Shown: positions 25,741 through 35,646, counted from the first letter of the stretch. The stretch is DNA of 64,000 nucleotides from Trinickia mobilis (GCF_017315705.1 NZ_JAFLRF010000006.1:100555-164554); one strand, 5' to 3'. The notes: generated from the letters alone by a model not told the origin. Numbers and translations: made by a program.

Positions 25741-27300
25741 ATGAGGACTCTGTTTCGTCGGCTGCTGCTGCTTTTTTGTATCCTGCGTTACGGCGCGCGC
25801 CTGCTTTGGCTCGCCGCGCCGCAGGACCACAAGCTTCATTGGTTTGCGACCCTCGTCAAAAACATGCACGAGTCCGAGGGCACGCGCGCGAGCCTGCATC
25901 GTGCACTGCCGCGATTGGGCCCGCTTGCGAGCGCGTTTGCCGAAAGCCTCGGCGAGCATCCGGAACTCGCCATGCACACGCTGCACGACGCGATCGACGC
26001 CGTCAGCCATCTCGAAGCGCCGTTGACTCCCGAGCAATCCGGGCAGGTATTGCAGGCGGCCTTCGGCCGCCCGCTCGCGGAGCTGTTCGCCGAAATCGAC
26101 CTCGTTCCCGTGCAAAGCGGCTTTGCCGAACAGATCCACGCCGCGCGGCTGGCGATGCCGGAAAGCGGCCACACAGACGTCACGATCAAGCTGCTGCGGA
26201 TGCAGCAAGTCCAGCAGATCGGCGACGAGGCCGCGCTGCTGCGCTGGGCAGCGCGCCTGATCGAGAAGTTTTCGCCAGCCGCGCGCAGGCTGCGAATGCA
26301 CGCGCTCGCCGAATCGTTCACCGCCGACATCCTGCGCCGCTTCGATCCGCGCGCCGAAGCGGCGAATCTCTCGCAGTCGGGCCGCCATTTCGAACGCGAC
26401 ACGCGGCTCGTCGTGCCGGACGTCATCTGGGATCTCGTCACGCCCAGCACGCTCGTCACGCAGCGCGTCGACACGCTGGCCGCCACCGATATCGACGGCC
26501 TGCACGCGCACCGCGTGAACGTCGCGCGGCTTGCGGCGCATATCGTCGAAGTCATCGCGCAGCAGGCGTTCGAACACGGCTTCTTTCACGCGGCGCTCGA
26601 CGCGCGACGCGTTCGCGTGAGCATCGAGCCCGCCACGCTCGGCCGCCTCGTGCTCGCGGACTTCTCGATCATGTCGAGCCTGTCTGCGCCCGAGCGCGAG
26701 TTTTTCGTGCACGGCGCGACGGCGCTGTTCGCTCAGGACTACGGACGGATCGCCGACATGCATCGCGAAGCGGGCCACGTTCCGCAATCGACGCGCACCG
26801 AAGTGCTCGAAGCGGAGCTGCGCAGGCGCAGCGAGGCGCACTTCGCGGCGGATACGCACGAGCGCTCGGCAAGCGGCCTGTTGCAGCACCTGTTGGGCGC
26901 GGCGCATGCGTTCGACGGCGACGTGTCGCCGCGTCTCGCCGCCGCGCAGCATTCGCTCGCGCAAGCCGAATCGCTCGCGCGCATGCTGCATCCGAGCGTC
27001 GATACCTGGCTCATCGCCAAAGAGACGCTCGGCGAGATCGCGCGCAAGGATCTCGATCATCGCGGCTGGATCAAGCACCTGTCGCAAGAGCTGCCCCATC
27101 TCGCGCACATCGCGCCGCGGCTGCCGCAACTCGTGATGCGGGCGCTGCAACAGCATCACGATCGGCATCGCCCGCAATTCGATACGGCCGCATGGGCGCA
27201 TGAACTGGAGCGCGAATACCGGCGCACACGCGTGCTTTTGTGGGCGTGCGTGGTGTGCGGCGGGCTGCTTGGCGTCGGGGCGATGTGCCTTGTGCACTAA
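25741..27300 (+). CDS. UbiB/AarF/ABC1-like atypical kinase with degenerate active site
   Basis: A 519-residue protein that follows the UbiB/ABC1 layout: N-terminal helices, kinase-like core, and a C-terminal membrane helix (about residues 495-515). The core aligns by eye, but key residues are lost. The KxGQ signature position reads AFAES after LGPL. The lysine strand is kept (VTIKLLR, K150). The helix with E is present. The catalytic HADxHPGN becomes HAALDARR (residues 283-290), so the catalytic Asp and metal-binding Asn are missing. DFG becomes DFS (307-309). UbiB proteins support ubiquinone synthesis or lipid transport; this one is probably a pseudokinase. It converges on the amidoligase cluster with only 73 bases between. 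Confidence 0.75.
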   Translation: MRTLFRRLLLLFCILRYGARLLWLAAPQDHKLHWFATLVKNMHESEGTRASLHRALPRLGPLASAFAESLGEHPELAMHTLHDAIDAVSHLEAPLTPEQSGQVLQAAFGRPLAELFAEIDLVPVQSGFAEQIHAARLAMPESGHTDVTIKLLRMQQVQQIGDEAALLRWAARLIEKFSPAARRLRMHALAESFTADILRRFDPRAEAANLSQSGRHFERDTRLVVPDVIWDLVTPSTLVTQRVDTLAATDIDGLHAHRVNVARLAAHIVEVIAQQAFEHGFFHAALDARRVRVSIEPATLGRLVLADFSIMSSLSAPEREFFVHGATALFAQDYGRIADMHREAGHVPQSTRTEVLEAELRRRSEAHFAADTHERSASGLLQHLLGAAHAFDGDVSPRLAAAQHSLAQAESLARMLHPSVDTWLIAKETLGEIARKDLDHRGWIKHLSQELPHLAHIAPRLPQLVMRALQQHHDRHRPQFDTAAWAHELEREYRRTRVLLWACVVCGGLLGVGAMCLVH

Positions 27301-27373
27301 CGTCGCCGTTAGCCGGTCGCGAACCGAGCGGGACGATTATCAAGCGATCTTCGAGTGCGGCCCCACCCCGCGC

Positions 27374-28264
27374 TCAAAGCGCCAACACACTCACCGCCAC
27401 TTCGACCTGATGCTGCCCGCCGCCGAGAATCATCCCGCGCAATAGCGACACATCGCTGTAATCACGCCCCGCCGCAAGCGTCACGTGATCGAGATCGGCC
27501 AGCACGTCGTTGGTCGGATCGAGATCGACCCAGCCGCTCTCCGGGCAAAACACCGAGACCCACGCATGCGACGCATCCGCGCCGATCAGCCTCGGCTGCC
27601 CCGGCGCGGGATCGTTGCGCAGATAGCCGCTCACATAACGCGCCGGCAAGCCAAGCGAACGCAGGCAGCCGATCATCACTTGCGCAAAATCCTGGCACAC
27701 GCCGCGGCGCAGTTCGAACGCACGCGAGGCCGGCGTATCGAACGCGGTCGCGGACGGCTGGTATTCGAAATCCGCGTGGATGCGGTGCATCAGGTCGATC
27801 GCGCCGGCCACGACCGGCGTGCCCGGCGCAAAGCTCGGCAGTGCGTAGATGCGCCACTCGGGGCGCGGCAGGATGTTCGGCGACGCGAAGCAAAACTCCG
27901 ACTCCGGATGAAACGCCGCGCCCGCGCAATAGCGCAAACGCTCGGCGACCTTCTCCCACGCGGGCGTCTGCTCCGGGTCCAGCGACGCCCAGCGCGGCAG
28001 CAGATGCACCATCGTTTCGCTCGTCATATGCAGGCTGTCGTGCGGCGCATCGAGCGAAAAGTACAGGACGTCGTTGCCGAACGCGTCGACGCGGCTCGTT
28101 TGATACGACGGCTTCGGCTCGATCTTCTCTTCGTGCGACATCACGTGCTGCCACGCACACGACAGGGGACGGATCGTCGCGAGATGCTGCGCGGTCTCGA
28201 CGTAGGTGGAGTAGCGATAAGTCGTCCGGTGCGATACGGACAGCACGGTACGCGCGGCGGTCAT
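27374..28264 (-). CDS. Transglutaminase-like cysteine peptidase family protein
   Basis: A 296-residue bacterial transglutaminase-like protein with an N-terminal beta domain (SVSHRTTYRYSTYVETAQHL) and a C-terminal papain-like core. Catalytic triad candidates: Cys190 in RRGVCQDFAQVM, His233 in DASHAWVSVF, Asp249 in WVDLDPTND. Proteins of this group may cleave or form amide bonds. Here the gene starts in a 4-base ATGA overlap with the ATP-grasp/alpha-E gene, so the two are translated together. It is the last gene of the minus-strand cluster. In predicted amidoligase systems the transglutaminase is thought to process or attach the peptide product. No signal peptide, so it acts in the cytosol. Confidence 0.88.
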   Translation of the reverse strand: MTAARTVLSVSHRTTYRYSTYVETAQHLATIRPLSCAWQHVMSHEEKIEPKPSYQTSRVDAFGNDVLYFSLDAPHDSLHMTSETMVHLLPRWASLDPEQTPAWEKVAERLRYCAGAAFHPESEFCFASPNILPRPEWRIYALPSFAPGTPVVAGAIDLMHRIHADFEYQPSATAFDTPASRAFELRRGVCQDFAQVMIGCLRSLGLPARYVSGYLRNDPAPGQPRLIGADASHAWVSVFCPESGWVDLDPTNDVLADLDHVTLAAGRDYSDVSLLRGMILGGGQHQVEVAVSVLAL

Positions 28265-30840
28265 GACGACACCTGCGCGGTAAACGTGTTCGCGTGGCTG
28301 AAGTAGCGCGCGCTGATCTCGTTGGACGCCGCCGCGACGTACATGCCGAGCTGGTCGCAGACATCGCACAGCTCGGGGTACGCGCCGCTCGCATCGGACG
28401 CGCACAGGCGCTCGAGCGTCGGCAGCGTGTCGACGCCCGGCATCAGTTCCGCAAACGGCAGCCGCCATGTGCTGCCCGCCGCTTCCGCGATCTCGTCGAG
28501 CTTCTTGCACAGCCGGGCGTAGACGCCGTAGAGCCCGCGCGGATTGGTTGCGTCGACAACCAGCAGATCGAGCAGCGCGGGCACCTCGACGCGGCCGGGG
28601 TACAGCGATCGATACGTGAGCGTGCTGTCGAAAAGCTGCAGCAGCAGATCGAAGCTCTCCGGGCGCGCAAGCCGCCCGTGCGTGGCGACGACACGCAAAA
28701 ACGTCGACATCGCCCATACGCGTTCGATGTGCCGCCCCGCAAAGAGCAGCCGCCACGCTTCGTCGCGGGTCATCCGGTCGCCCTGCGAACCGCTGATCGC
28801 CGAGAGCTGCGTCGCGAGATGTTCGAGCGCGTCCATCAGCGCGACGCGATCGTAGCGCGCGCCGTTGCCCGTCTGCGTAAAGCACGCGAGTGCGTCGCGA
28901 AAGCCGTTGCGCGCCGCGAGTATCGTGCGCCAGTGGTCGTTCGACAGCCGCGCGCGCACTTCGCCGCATGCGCGTGCCTGGCTCGCGAGGTTGTAGCCGA
29001 TGCTCGACGCGCCCGTGTGCTCGCCGAGGCCCGCGACGAGCGCGCGCTCGAACGCGCCCGGCGTGAGGTTTGCGAGCGCGTCGTCGTTCGGCAGCAGGCC
29101 GCAGCGGGTCGCGAGGTCGGTGAGCGTCGCGAGCGCGGCTTCGTCGTCGGTGCTTTCGAGCGAACCGAGGATCAAGCGGCACAAGCGCACGCTGTTTTCC
29201 GCGCGCTCGCCGTAGCGGCCCGCCCAGAACAGATTTTCCGCCGCGCGGCTCGACACGATCCGATGGGGCTTCCTCGCGAGATCGCCCGGCGCCATCGGCG
29301 AGGGCAGCAGCGTGAACGTCGAACTGGGCTGACTCGACAGCACCCAGGTATCGACGCTGCTGCCGCCGAACTGCATCGACGCGCTCGACTGCCGCTCGGC
29401 GGCGAGGCGCGTGAAGCCGCCGGGCATCACGTGCCAGCCGCCGATGGAATCGGCGATCGCATAGACGCGCAGCACGGCGGGCCGTCCGGCGAGCGTGCCC
29501 TCCTCGTAGCGCGGCGTGTACGAATACGGCAGCGGCGCCTGGATCGTGTAGGCGTCGGGCGCGCGCTCGATGCGCTCGCGCCAGGCCGCGAGCCGCTGCC
29601 GCCCCTGCGCCATGCCGGGCGCGCCGCCCGGTTGCGGCGCGGGCCAGGCCGGCAGCACGAACGCTTCGTCGAGCTGGGCGAACGCGGCCTCGCGCGCGGC
29701 GTCCTCGCCGCACCACCAGGTCGCCACGCTCGGCAGCGCGAGCCGCTCGTTCAGGAACGCCTTGGCGATGCCCGGCATGAAGCCGTGCAGGGCCGCGGAT
29801 TCGGCGAAGCCGGCACCGGGCACGTTCGACACCATCACGTTGCCCGCGCGCATCACCTGCAGGAGACCGGGCACCCCGATCGTCGAATCGGCGCGCAATT
29901 CGACCGGATCGCAGAACGTATCGTCGAGGCGCCGCAGCACGGCGTGCACGCGTTCGAGCCCGGCGAAGGTCTTGAGATACAGCATGTCGTCGCGCACCGT
30001 CAGGTCCTTGCCTTCGACGAGCGTCATGCCGAGATAGCGCGCGAGGAACGCATGCTCGAAGTAGGTCTCGCTGAACGGGCCGGGCGTGAGCAGCACGATG
30101 TGAGGCGAGTCGCTCGGGTCGCCGCCGCGCATCGTCGTGCGGGCCGCGTCGGCGAGCGTCGCGATCAGTTGCGAGTAGGTCGCGGCGAGGCGGCTCACGC
30201 GCATCGCGCGGAACGGCTCGGCGAACAGGGTCGAGACGATCAGCCGGTTTTCGAGCGCGTAGCCGAGGCCCGACGGCGCCTCGGTGCGATGCGACATCAC
30301 CGTCCACTGCCCGTCGGTTGCGCGCACGAGGTCCGCCGCGACGATCTGCAGATAGCGTCCGCCCGGCGGCGTGAAGCCCTTCACCGCGCGCAGGTAGCCG
30401 GCGTGCCCGAACACGAGCGCGGGCGGCAGGAGGCCGTGCGAAAGCAGCGTCTGCGGGCCATAGATGTCGGCGACGATCGCGTCGAGCAGATGCGCGCGCT
30501 GCGCGACACCGCGCTCGATCACCGCCCACTCGCCGTCGTCGATCAGGTACGGCAGCAGGTCGAGCGACCACGGACGCGGCTCGCCCTTGTCGGCGTAGAC
30601 GTTGTAGCTGATGTCGTTGTCGCGCACCTGCTGGGCGACCGACGCGCGCGCCTGGTCGAGGCCAGCCACGCCTTCGTCGCCGAGCAGCTCGAAGAAATGC
30701 CGCCAAGGCTCGCGCAAGAGACCCGACGCGTCGCGCAGCTCGTCCCAATGCCCCTCGCGCACCGGCAAGGCACGAAGACGCGCCACGGCGTCCGCATGGA
30801 GCGTCGTGGCGTCGAAGGGCAAGGTCGATTGGAAAGACAA
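28261..30840 (-). CDS. Circularly permuted ATP-grasp type 2 / alpha-E fusion protein
   Basis: An 859-residue cytosolic fusion. Residues about 70-500 form a circularly permuted ATP-grasp ligase: DNDISYNVYADKG, LTPGPFSETYFEHAFLARYL (about 245-264), then RRLDDTFCDPVELR and a late GGFTRLAAERQSS. From about 545 an alpha-E domain begins (SRAAENLFWAGRYGERAENS), an all-helical partner almost always tied to such ligases. The ATP-grasp half resembles the separate protein at 36792-38264, and the alpha-E half the protein at 35647-36621. The only available start is a TTG at 30840 with a poor ribosome site, so translation may be coupled to the upstream gene 56 bases away. The predicted reaction is ATP-driven amide-bond formation; substrates are unknown. 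Confidence 0.88.
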   Translation of the reverse strand: MSFQSTLPFDATTLHADAVARLRALPVREGHWDELRDASGLLREPWRHFFELLGDEGVAGLDQARASVAQQVRDNDISYNVYADKGEPRPWSLDLLPYLIDDGEWAVIERGVAQRAHLLDAIVADIYGPQTLLSHGLLPPALVFGHAGYLRAVKGFTPPGGRYLQIVAADLVRATDGQWTVMSHRTEAPSGLGYALENRLIVSTLFAEPFRAMRVSRLAATYSQLIATLADAARTTMRGGDPSDSPHIVLLTPGPFSETYFEHAFLARYLGMTLVEGKDLTVRDDMLYLKTFAGLERVHAVLRRLDDTFCDPVELRADSTIGVPGLLQVMRAGNVMVSNVPGAGFAESAALHGFMPGIAKAFLNERLALPSVATWWCGEDAAREAAFAQLDEAFVLPAWPAPQPGGAPGMAQGRQRLAAWRERIERAPDAYTIQAPLPYSYTPRYEEGTLAGRPAVLRVYAIADSIGGWHVMPGGFTRLAAERQSSASMQFGGSSVDTWVLSSQPSSTFTLLPSPMAPGDLARKPHRIVSSRAAENLFWAGRYGERAENSVRLCRLILGSLESTDDEAALATLTDLATRCGLLPNDDALANLTPGAFERALVAGLGEHTGASSIGYNLASQARACGEVRARLSNDHWRTILAARNGFRDALACFTQTGNGARYDRVALMDALEHLATQLSAISGSQGDRMTRDEAWRLLFAGRHIERVWAMSTFLRVVATHGRLARPESFDLLLQLFDSTLTYRSLYPGRVEVPALLDLLVVDATNPRGLYGVYARLCKKLDEIAEAAGSTWRLPFAELMPGVDTLPTLERLCASDASGAYPELCDVCDQLGMYVAAASNEISARYFSHANTFTAQVSS

Positions 30841-30896
30841 GGTCGTATCGGTTCTGGTCGTTCAAAAGCCCGGCGGCCCGCTTCACTGCTTCCTGC

Positions 30897-33800
30897 TCAA
30901 CGATGCCGCAAATCCAGCGTGAACGGGAATTCCAGCATGCGATCGGGCACCTTCACGTCGAGCGGGCCGGGCGTATGGCCGATCGTGAAGAAGCGCGCGC
31001 GCCGCCGGCTTTCGGCTTCGTAAGCATTGACCGGAAACGTCTGATAACTCAGGCCGCCAGGGTGAGCGACATGATACTGGCATCCGCCGAGCGAGCGGCC
31101 CGTCCAGGTATCGACGAGGTCGAACGTGAGCGGCGCATGCACGCCGATCGTCGGATGCAGCGCGGAGGGCTGCGCCCACGCGCGGAACCGCACGCCGGCG
31201 ACAAGTTCGCTGACGCGGCCCGTCGGCTGCAGCGGCAGCGGCATGCCGTTGACAGTCAAGACGTGGCGATTGTCGTTCAGGCCGAGCACGCGCACCTCGA
31301 GCCGCTCGACCGACGAATCCACGAAGCGCACCGTGGTGCCCGCGGAACCCTCCTCGCCCATCACGTGCCACGGTTCCAGCGCGTTGCGCACGGTCATCGA
31401 GATGCCGCCGGTATGAAGTTCGCCCACGAGCGGGAAGCGGAACTCGAAATGCGGCGCGAACCAAGCGGGCTCGAACGCGAAACCGGCCTCGCGCAGGTCG
31501 GCGAGCACGTCGTCGAAATCCATTTGCACGAAGGTGCGCAGCAGGAACCGGTCGTGCAGTTCGGTGCCCCAGCGCGTGAGGCGCGTCGTGTACGGCGTGC
31601 GCCAGAAATGCGCGACGAGCGCGCGCAGCAGGAGCTGCTGCACGAGGCTCATGCGCGCGTGCGGCGGCATTTCGAAGCCGCGCAACTCCAGCAGGCCGAG
31701 GCGGCCGGCGGGGCCGTCGGGCGAATAGAGCTTGTCGATGCAGAACTCGGCGCGGTGCGTATTGCCGGTGACGTCGATCAGGATGTTGCGCAATGCGCGG
31801 TCGATGAGCCACGGCGGAATCTGCCCGCCCGCGCCGTTACCGTCAACGTCGCCGATGCCGGCGAGCAAGTCGACCTGGCGCTGCAGTTCGCGAAACGCGA
31901 TTTCCAGTTCGTAGACCTGGTCGTTGCGTGCCTCGTCGACGCGCGGCGCCTGGCTCGTCGGACCGATGAAGAGCCCGGAGAACAGATAGGACAGCGACGG
32001 ATGGTTGTGCCAGTACGCGATCAGGCTCGCGAGCAGGTCGGGGCGGCGCAGGAACGGGCTGTCCGCGGGCGTCGCGCCGCCGAGCACGAAGTGGTTGCCG
32101 CCGCCCGTGCCGCAGTGGCGGCCGTCGAGCATGAACTTCTCGGTCGACAGATACGACTCGTGCGCCGACTGATAGAGGTATTCCGTATGGTCGACGAGTT
32201 CGTCCCAGTTCGACGCCGGGTGGATGTTCACTTCGATCACGCCCGGGTCCGGCGTCACCTGCAGCACCTTCAGGCGCGGGTCGCGCGGCGGCGGATAGCC
32301 TTCGATCACCACCTTGACCTCGAGCTCGGCCGCGCTCGCCTCGACGGCGGCGAGCAGATCGAGATAGTCGTCGAGCGCCGCGAGCGGCGGCATGAAGACG
32401 TGCAGCAGCTTCCGCCCGCGGCCGAACGCGTCGGCCTCGACCTTCGGGCCCGCTGCGCGCGCCGGATCCCGGGCTTCGACGCACAGCGCCGTGCGCCAGA
32501 TCCACGCTGCCGATTCGCCGCGCGCGGGCACCCGCTGCGAGTCGGGCGCGGCGCGCTCGCCGCGGTCGATCTCAGCCGTCGTATGGGGTGCCCTGTCGAG
32601 CGCATACTGCATGCGCAATTCCGCCGCCGTGCGCAGCGGCGACGGCGGCGCAAACGGATCCTGGGCATGCAGGTACGGATAGTCTGCCTCCGACACCCAC
32701 GGCAAAGCATCGAGCGGCAGCCGGTAACCCATCGGCGAATCGCCGGGAATCAGGTACATCCGATCGTCGCGGAAGAACCACGGCCCGCTGACCCAGCGCG
32801 GCCCTGACAGCGCGGGCCCGCCGCGGTCGTTGCCGTTCTCGCGCGCGAGCGGCAGCACATAGCCCGTCACGGCGGAGAGCCCCGCGCCGAACACGCGGCG
32901 CAGCCGCACGCGCTCCATCTCGTCGTCGAGCCGCGAATCGAACGGATCGACGTTGACCGGCAGGCGGCGCTCGCGCCACAGGTAGTACCAGACGTCCTCG
33001 TAGCCCGGCAGCACATGCTTCGCGTCGACCGACAGCTTCGCCGCCACGTGGCGGATGAAGCGCTCGGCATCGGCCGACGTGTAGACGCCCGGCTCGCGCT
33101 CGTCCGCGAAGCGCGCGGGATCGCGCCAGCACGGCTCGCCGTCGGCCCGCCAATAGAGCGACATCGCCCAGCGCGGCAACTGCTCGCCCGGGTACCACTT
33201 GCCCTGCCCCCCGTGCAGAAAGCCGTTCGTGCCGTAGCGCTCGCGCAGCTTGCTCATCAGCGCGACCGCATAGCCGCGCTTGGTCGGGCCGAGCGCGTCG
33301 GTATTCCACTCGGGCGCGTCGCGGTCGCGCACCGCGACGAAAGTCGGCTCGCCGCCCATCGTCAGCCGCACGTCCTGCTCGAACAGTTGCGAATCGACGT
33401 AGGCCCCCATCTTCACGACATCGGCCCAATCCGCTTCGGCATACGGCTTCGTGACGCGCGGCGTCTCGAGCACGCGGACGATCGACATCGCGTGCGCGAA
33501 CTCCACCTCGCAGTCGTCGACCGCCCCCGATATCGGCGCGGCGCTGCCCGGCTCCGGCGTGCACGCGACGGGGATATGCCCCTCGCCCGCGAGCAAGCCC
33601 GAGGTCGGATCGAAGCCGATCCAGCCCGCGCCCGGAAGGTAGACCTCGCACCACGCATGCAGGTCGGTGAAGTCGACTTCGGTGCCGCTCGGGCCGTCGA
33701 GCGATTTCGTATCGGGCGTGAGCTGCAGCAGATAGCCGGACACGAAGCGCGCCGCGAGCCCAAGCTGCCGCAGCGTCTCGACGAGCAGCCAGCCGGTGTC

Positions 33801-34343
33801 GCGGCACGAGCCCGAGCGCAGCTCTAGCGTCCGTTCCGGCGTCTGCACGCCGGGCTCCATCCGGATCAGATAACCGATTTCGCGCTGCAGCCGCTGGTTC
33901 AGGTCGACCAGGAAGTCGATGGTCTTCATCGGCGTGCGGTCGATGCTCGCCAGAAACTCGGCAAAGCGCGGCGTCGGCTCGCGCTTCACGCGGTACGGCG
34001 CGAGCTCGTGGGCGAGATCGTCCGAGTAGGCGAACGGAAATCGCTCGGCGTCCGGCTCCAGAAAGAAATCGAACGGGTTGTAGACCGCCATCTCGGCGAC
34101 CAGGTCCACCGTCACCTTGAATTCGCGCGTCTTCTCGGGAAACACGAGCCGCGCCTGATAGTTGGCGAACGCGTCCTGCTGCCAGTTGATAAAGTGCTGC
34201 GCAGGCTCCACGCGCATCGAATACGAGACGATCGGCGTGCGGCAGTGCGGCGCGGGCCGCAGGCGGACGACTTGCGGCGACAGCCCGGCCAGGCGGTCGT
34301 AGCGGTAATGCGTGACGTGGTTCAACGCGACTCGAATAGACAC
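30897..34343 (-). CDS. Transglutaminase-DUF2126 (putative amidoligase) fusion protein
   Basis: A 1148-residue fusion and the largest gene here. Residues 1-300 are a transglutaminase-like domain: Cys180 in RSGSCRDTGWLLVE, His229 in DLHAWCEVYL, Asp245 in WIGFDPTSGL. From about 330 to the end runs DUF2126, a family described in Pfam as a putative amidoligase and distantly tied to carboxylate-amine ligases. It shows QDVRLTMGGEPTFV near 375, EVNIHPASNWDELVDHTEYL, and DGRHCGTGGGNHFVLGG, a glycine-rich region likely around the active site. GTG at 34343 is chosen because AGGAG lies six bases upstream. It heads the three-gene minus-strand unit. No signal peptide. Confidence 0.9.
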   Translation of the reverse strand: MSIRVALNHVTHYRYDRLAGLSPQVVRLRPAPHCRTPIVSYSMRVEPAQHFINWQQDAFANYQARLVFPEKTREFKVTVDLVAEMAVYNPFDFFLEPDAERFPFAYSDDLAHELAPYRVKREPTPRFAEFLASIDRTPMKTIDFLVDLNQRLQREIGYLIRMEPGVQTPERTLELRSGSCRDTGWLLVETLRQLGLAARFVSGYLLQLTPDTKSLDGPSGTEVDFTDLHAWCEVYLPGAGWIGFDPTSGLLAGEGHIPVACTPEPGSAAPISGAVDDCEVEFAHAMSIVRVLETPRVTKPYAEADWADVVKMGAYVDSQLFEQDVRLTMGGEPTFVAVRDRDAPEWNTDALGPTKRGYAVALMSKLRERYGTNGFLHGGQGKWYPGEQLPRWAMSLYWRADGEPCWRDPARFADEREPGVYTSADAERFIRHVAAKLSVDAKHVLPGYEDVWYYLWRERRLPVNVDPFDSRLDDEMERVRLRRVFGAGLSAVTGYVLPLARENGNDRGGPALSGPRWVSGPWFFRDDRMYLIPGDSPMGYRLPLDALPWVSEADYPYLHAQDPFAPPSPLRTAAELRMQYALDRAPHTTAEIDRGERAAPDSQRVPARGESAAWIWRTALCVEARDPARAAGPKVEADAFGRGRKLLHVFMPPLAALDDYLDLLAAVEASAAELEVKVVIEGYPPPRDPRLKVLQVTPDPGVIEVNIHPASNWDELVDHTEYLYQSAHESYLSTEKFMLDGRHCGTGGGNHFVLGGATPADSPFLRRPDLLASLIAYWHNHPSLSYLFSGLFIGPTSQAPRVDEARNDQVYELEIAFRELQRQVDLLAGIGDVDGNGAGGQIPPWLIDRALRNILIDVTGNTHRAEFCIDKLYSPDGPAGRLGLLELRGFEMPPHARMSLVQQLLLRALVAHFWRTPYTTRLTRWGTELHDRFLLRTFVQMDFDDVLADLREAGFAFEPAWFAPHFEFRFPLVGELHTGGISMTVRNALEPWHVMGEEGSAGTTVRFVDSSVERLEVRVLGLNDNRHVLTVNGMPLPLQPTGRVSELVAGVRFRAWAQPSALHPTIGVHAPLTFDLVDTWTGRSLGGCQYHVAHPGGLSYQTFPVNAYEAESRRRARFFTIGHTPGPLDVKVPDRMLEFPFTLDLRHR

Positions 34344-34530
34344 ACAGGGCTCCTGACTAGAACGCCAACCGATGGACAAGACTGCATTTTTGCGTGCGCT
34401 CCGAGTGAAACACGTGACACGGCCGCACGGCACGGCATAAAGTTTGCGGCACAGGCCGCACGTGGCGCGGGGCCCCGCGCGACGCCATGACCGCCCTTCA
34501 CGCGAGTCCGGCGAAACCAGAACCAGCGCG

Positions 34531-35595
34531 ATGAAAACCTTCCACTGCAACCGCTGCCAGCAACAGGTGTTCTTCGAGAACGTGCTCTGCGAGCGCTGCA
34601 GCGCGTTGCTCGGCTACGTCCCCGAAGTCGGCGAGATCAGCGCGTTCGAAGACGCGGGCGACGGCCTCTGGCGCAGCCTGCATCCCGGCACGGGCGCTGC
34701 GCTCTTTCGGCAGTGCCGCAACTACGCGGTCGAAAACGTCTGCAACTGGATGATCCCGGCCGCTGCACCGGATACGCTGTGCCGCTCGTGCCAGTTCAAC
34801 GGCACGATCCCGAACCTGGATCTTGCGGAGAACCGCGTCTACTGGTACCGGCTCGAAACCGCGAAGCGGCGCCTGCTCTATACGCTGATGGCGCTCGGGC
34901 TCACGCTCGAATCGCGGGCCGAAAACCCCGAGGGCGGCCTGCAATTCGACTTCCTCCAAAGCACCGGCGACGACGACGCCGTGATGACGGGCCACCACCG
35001 GGGCATCGTCACGCTGAACGTCGCGGAGGCCGACGACGCCTATCGCGAGCACACCCGCTCGTCGCTCGGCGAGCCGTACCGGACGCTGCTCGGCCACTTC
35101 CGGCACGAAACCGGCCATTACTTCTTCGACCGCCTGGTGGGCGAGACGCGCTGGCTGCCGCTCTTTCGCCGCCGCTTCGGCGACGAAACCGCGGACTACG
35201 CCGCGGCGCTCGAGGCCTACTACAAGAACGGCCCGCCCGCCGACTGGGCGCAGTCGTACGTCAGCGCGTACGCGGCGATGCATCCGTGGGAAGACTGGGC
35301 GGAGACGTGGGCGCACTACCTGCACGTCGTCGACACGATCGACACGGCCGTGTCGTGCGGACTCGCCCTCTTGCCCGACAGCCCGCTCGAACCGACGCTG
35401 ACCGACCAGACGCCCGTCGAGGACGCCGGCTTCGATAGCCTGATGGCACGCTGGTTTCCGCTCACCTATGTGCTGAACAGCCTGAACCGCAGCCTCGGCA
35501 TGCCCGACGGCTACCCGTTCACGCTGCCGCCCCCCGTCATCGACAAGCTGCGCTTCGTGCATCGCGTGATCCTCACTTCGGCTCCAAAGGGTTAG
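34531..35595 (+). CDS. Zinc-ribbon putative metallopeptidase (zinc-binding peptidase family)
   Basis: A 354-residue cytosolic protein. The N-terminus has a four-cysteine zinc ribbon (C6, C9, C20, C23), and a second cysteine set follows (C62, C71, C84, C87). The metallopeptidase core holds HETGHYFFD (H192, E193, H196), an HExxH-type zinc site. A downstream acidic helix (HPWEDWAETWAHYLH) probably supplies the third ligand. This matches the family known as 'putative zinc-binding metallopeptidase'. It lies on the plus strand between the two minus-strand halves of the amidoligase cluster and diverges from the DUF2126 fusion gene. The context suggests it trims the cluster's peptide product or a tagged protein; that is inference. 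Confidence 0.87.
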   Translation: MKTFHCNRCQQQVFFENVLCERCSALLGYVPEVGEISAFEDAGDGLWRSLHPGTGAALFRQCRNYAVENVCNWMIPAAAPDTLCRSCQFNGTIPNLDLAENRVYWYRLETAKRRLLYTLMALGLTLESRAENPEGGLQFDFLQSTGDDDAVMTGHHRGIVTLNVAEADDAYREHTRSSLGEPYRTLLGHFRHETGHYFFDRLVGETRWLPLFRRRFGDETADYAAALEAYYKNGPPADWAQSYVSAYAAMHPWEDWAETWAHYLHVVDTIDTAVSCGLALLPDSPLEPTLTDQTPVEDAGFDSLMARWFPLTYVLNSLNRSLGMPDGYPFTLPPPVIDKLRFVHRVILTSAPKG

Positions 35596-35646
35596 CAAAG
35601 AAGTCAGGGCCTGTTACCAGCGGGCGCAGACCCTGAGGTCACGCGC

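Noticed and set aside
25699..27297. A 532-codon minus-strand frame opposite the UbiB-like gene
   Set aside because: Arg/His-rich antisense shadow. The plus-strand protein has kinase-like order, strand patterns and a C-terminal membrane helix.
27374..30886. A very long minus-strand frame (about 1170 codons) that ends in the transglutaminase
   Set aside because: Only its last part (from 28264) is protein-like. The rest is an arginine/alanine-rich shadow of the ATP-grasp/alpha-E gene in another frame.
28294..31023. A 909-codon plus-strand frame opposite the ATP-grasp/alpha-E gene
   Set aside because: Composition is dominated by Arg, His, Gln and Ala, as expected for the antisense of GC-rich coding DNA. 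No motif or ribosome site; the minus-strand gene has clear domains.
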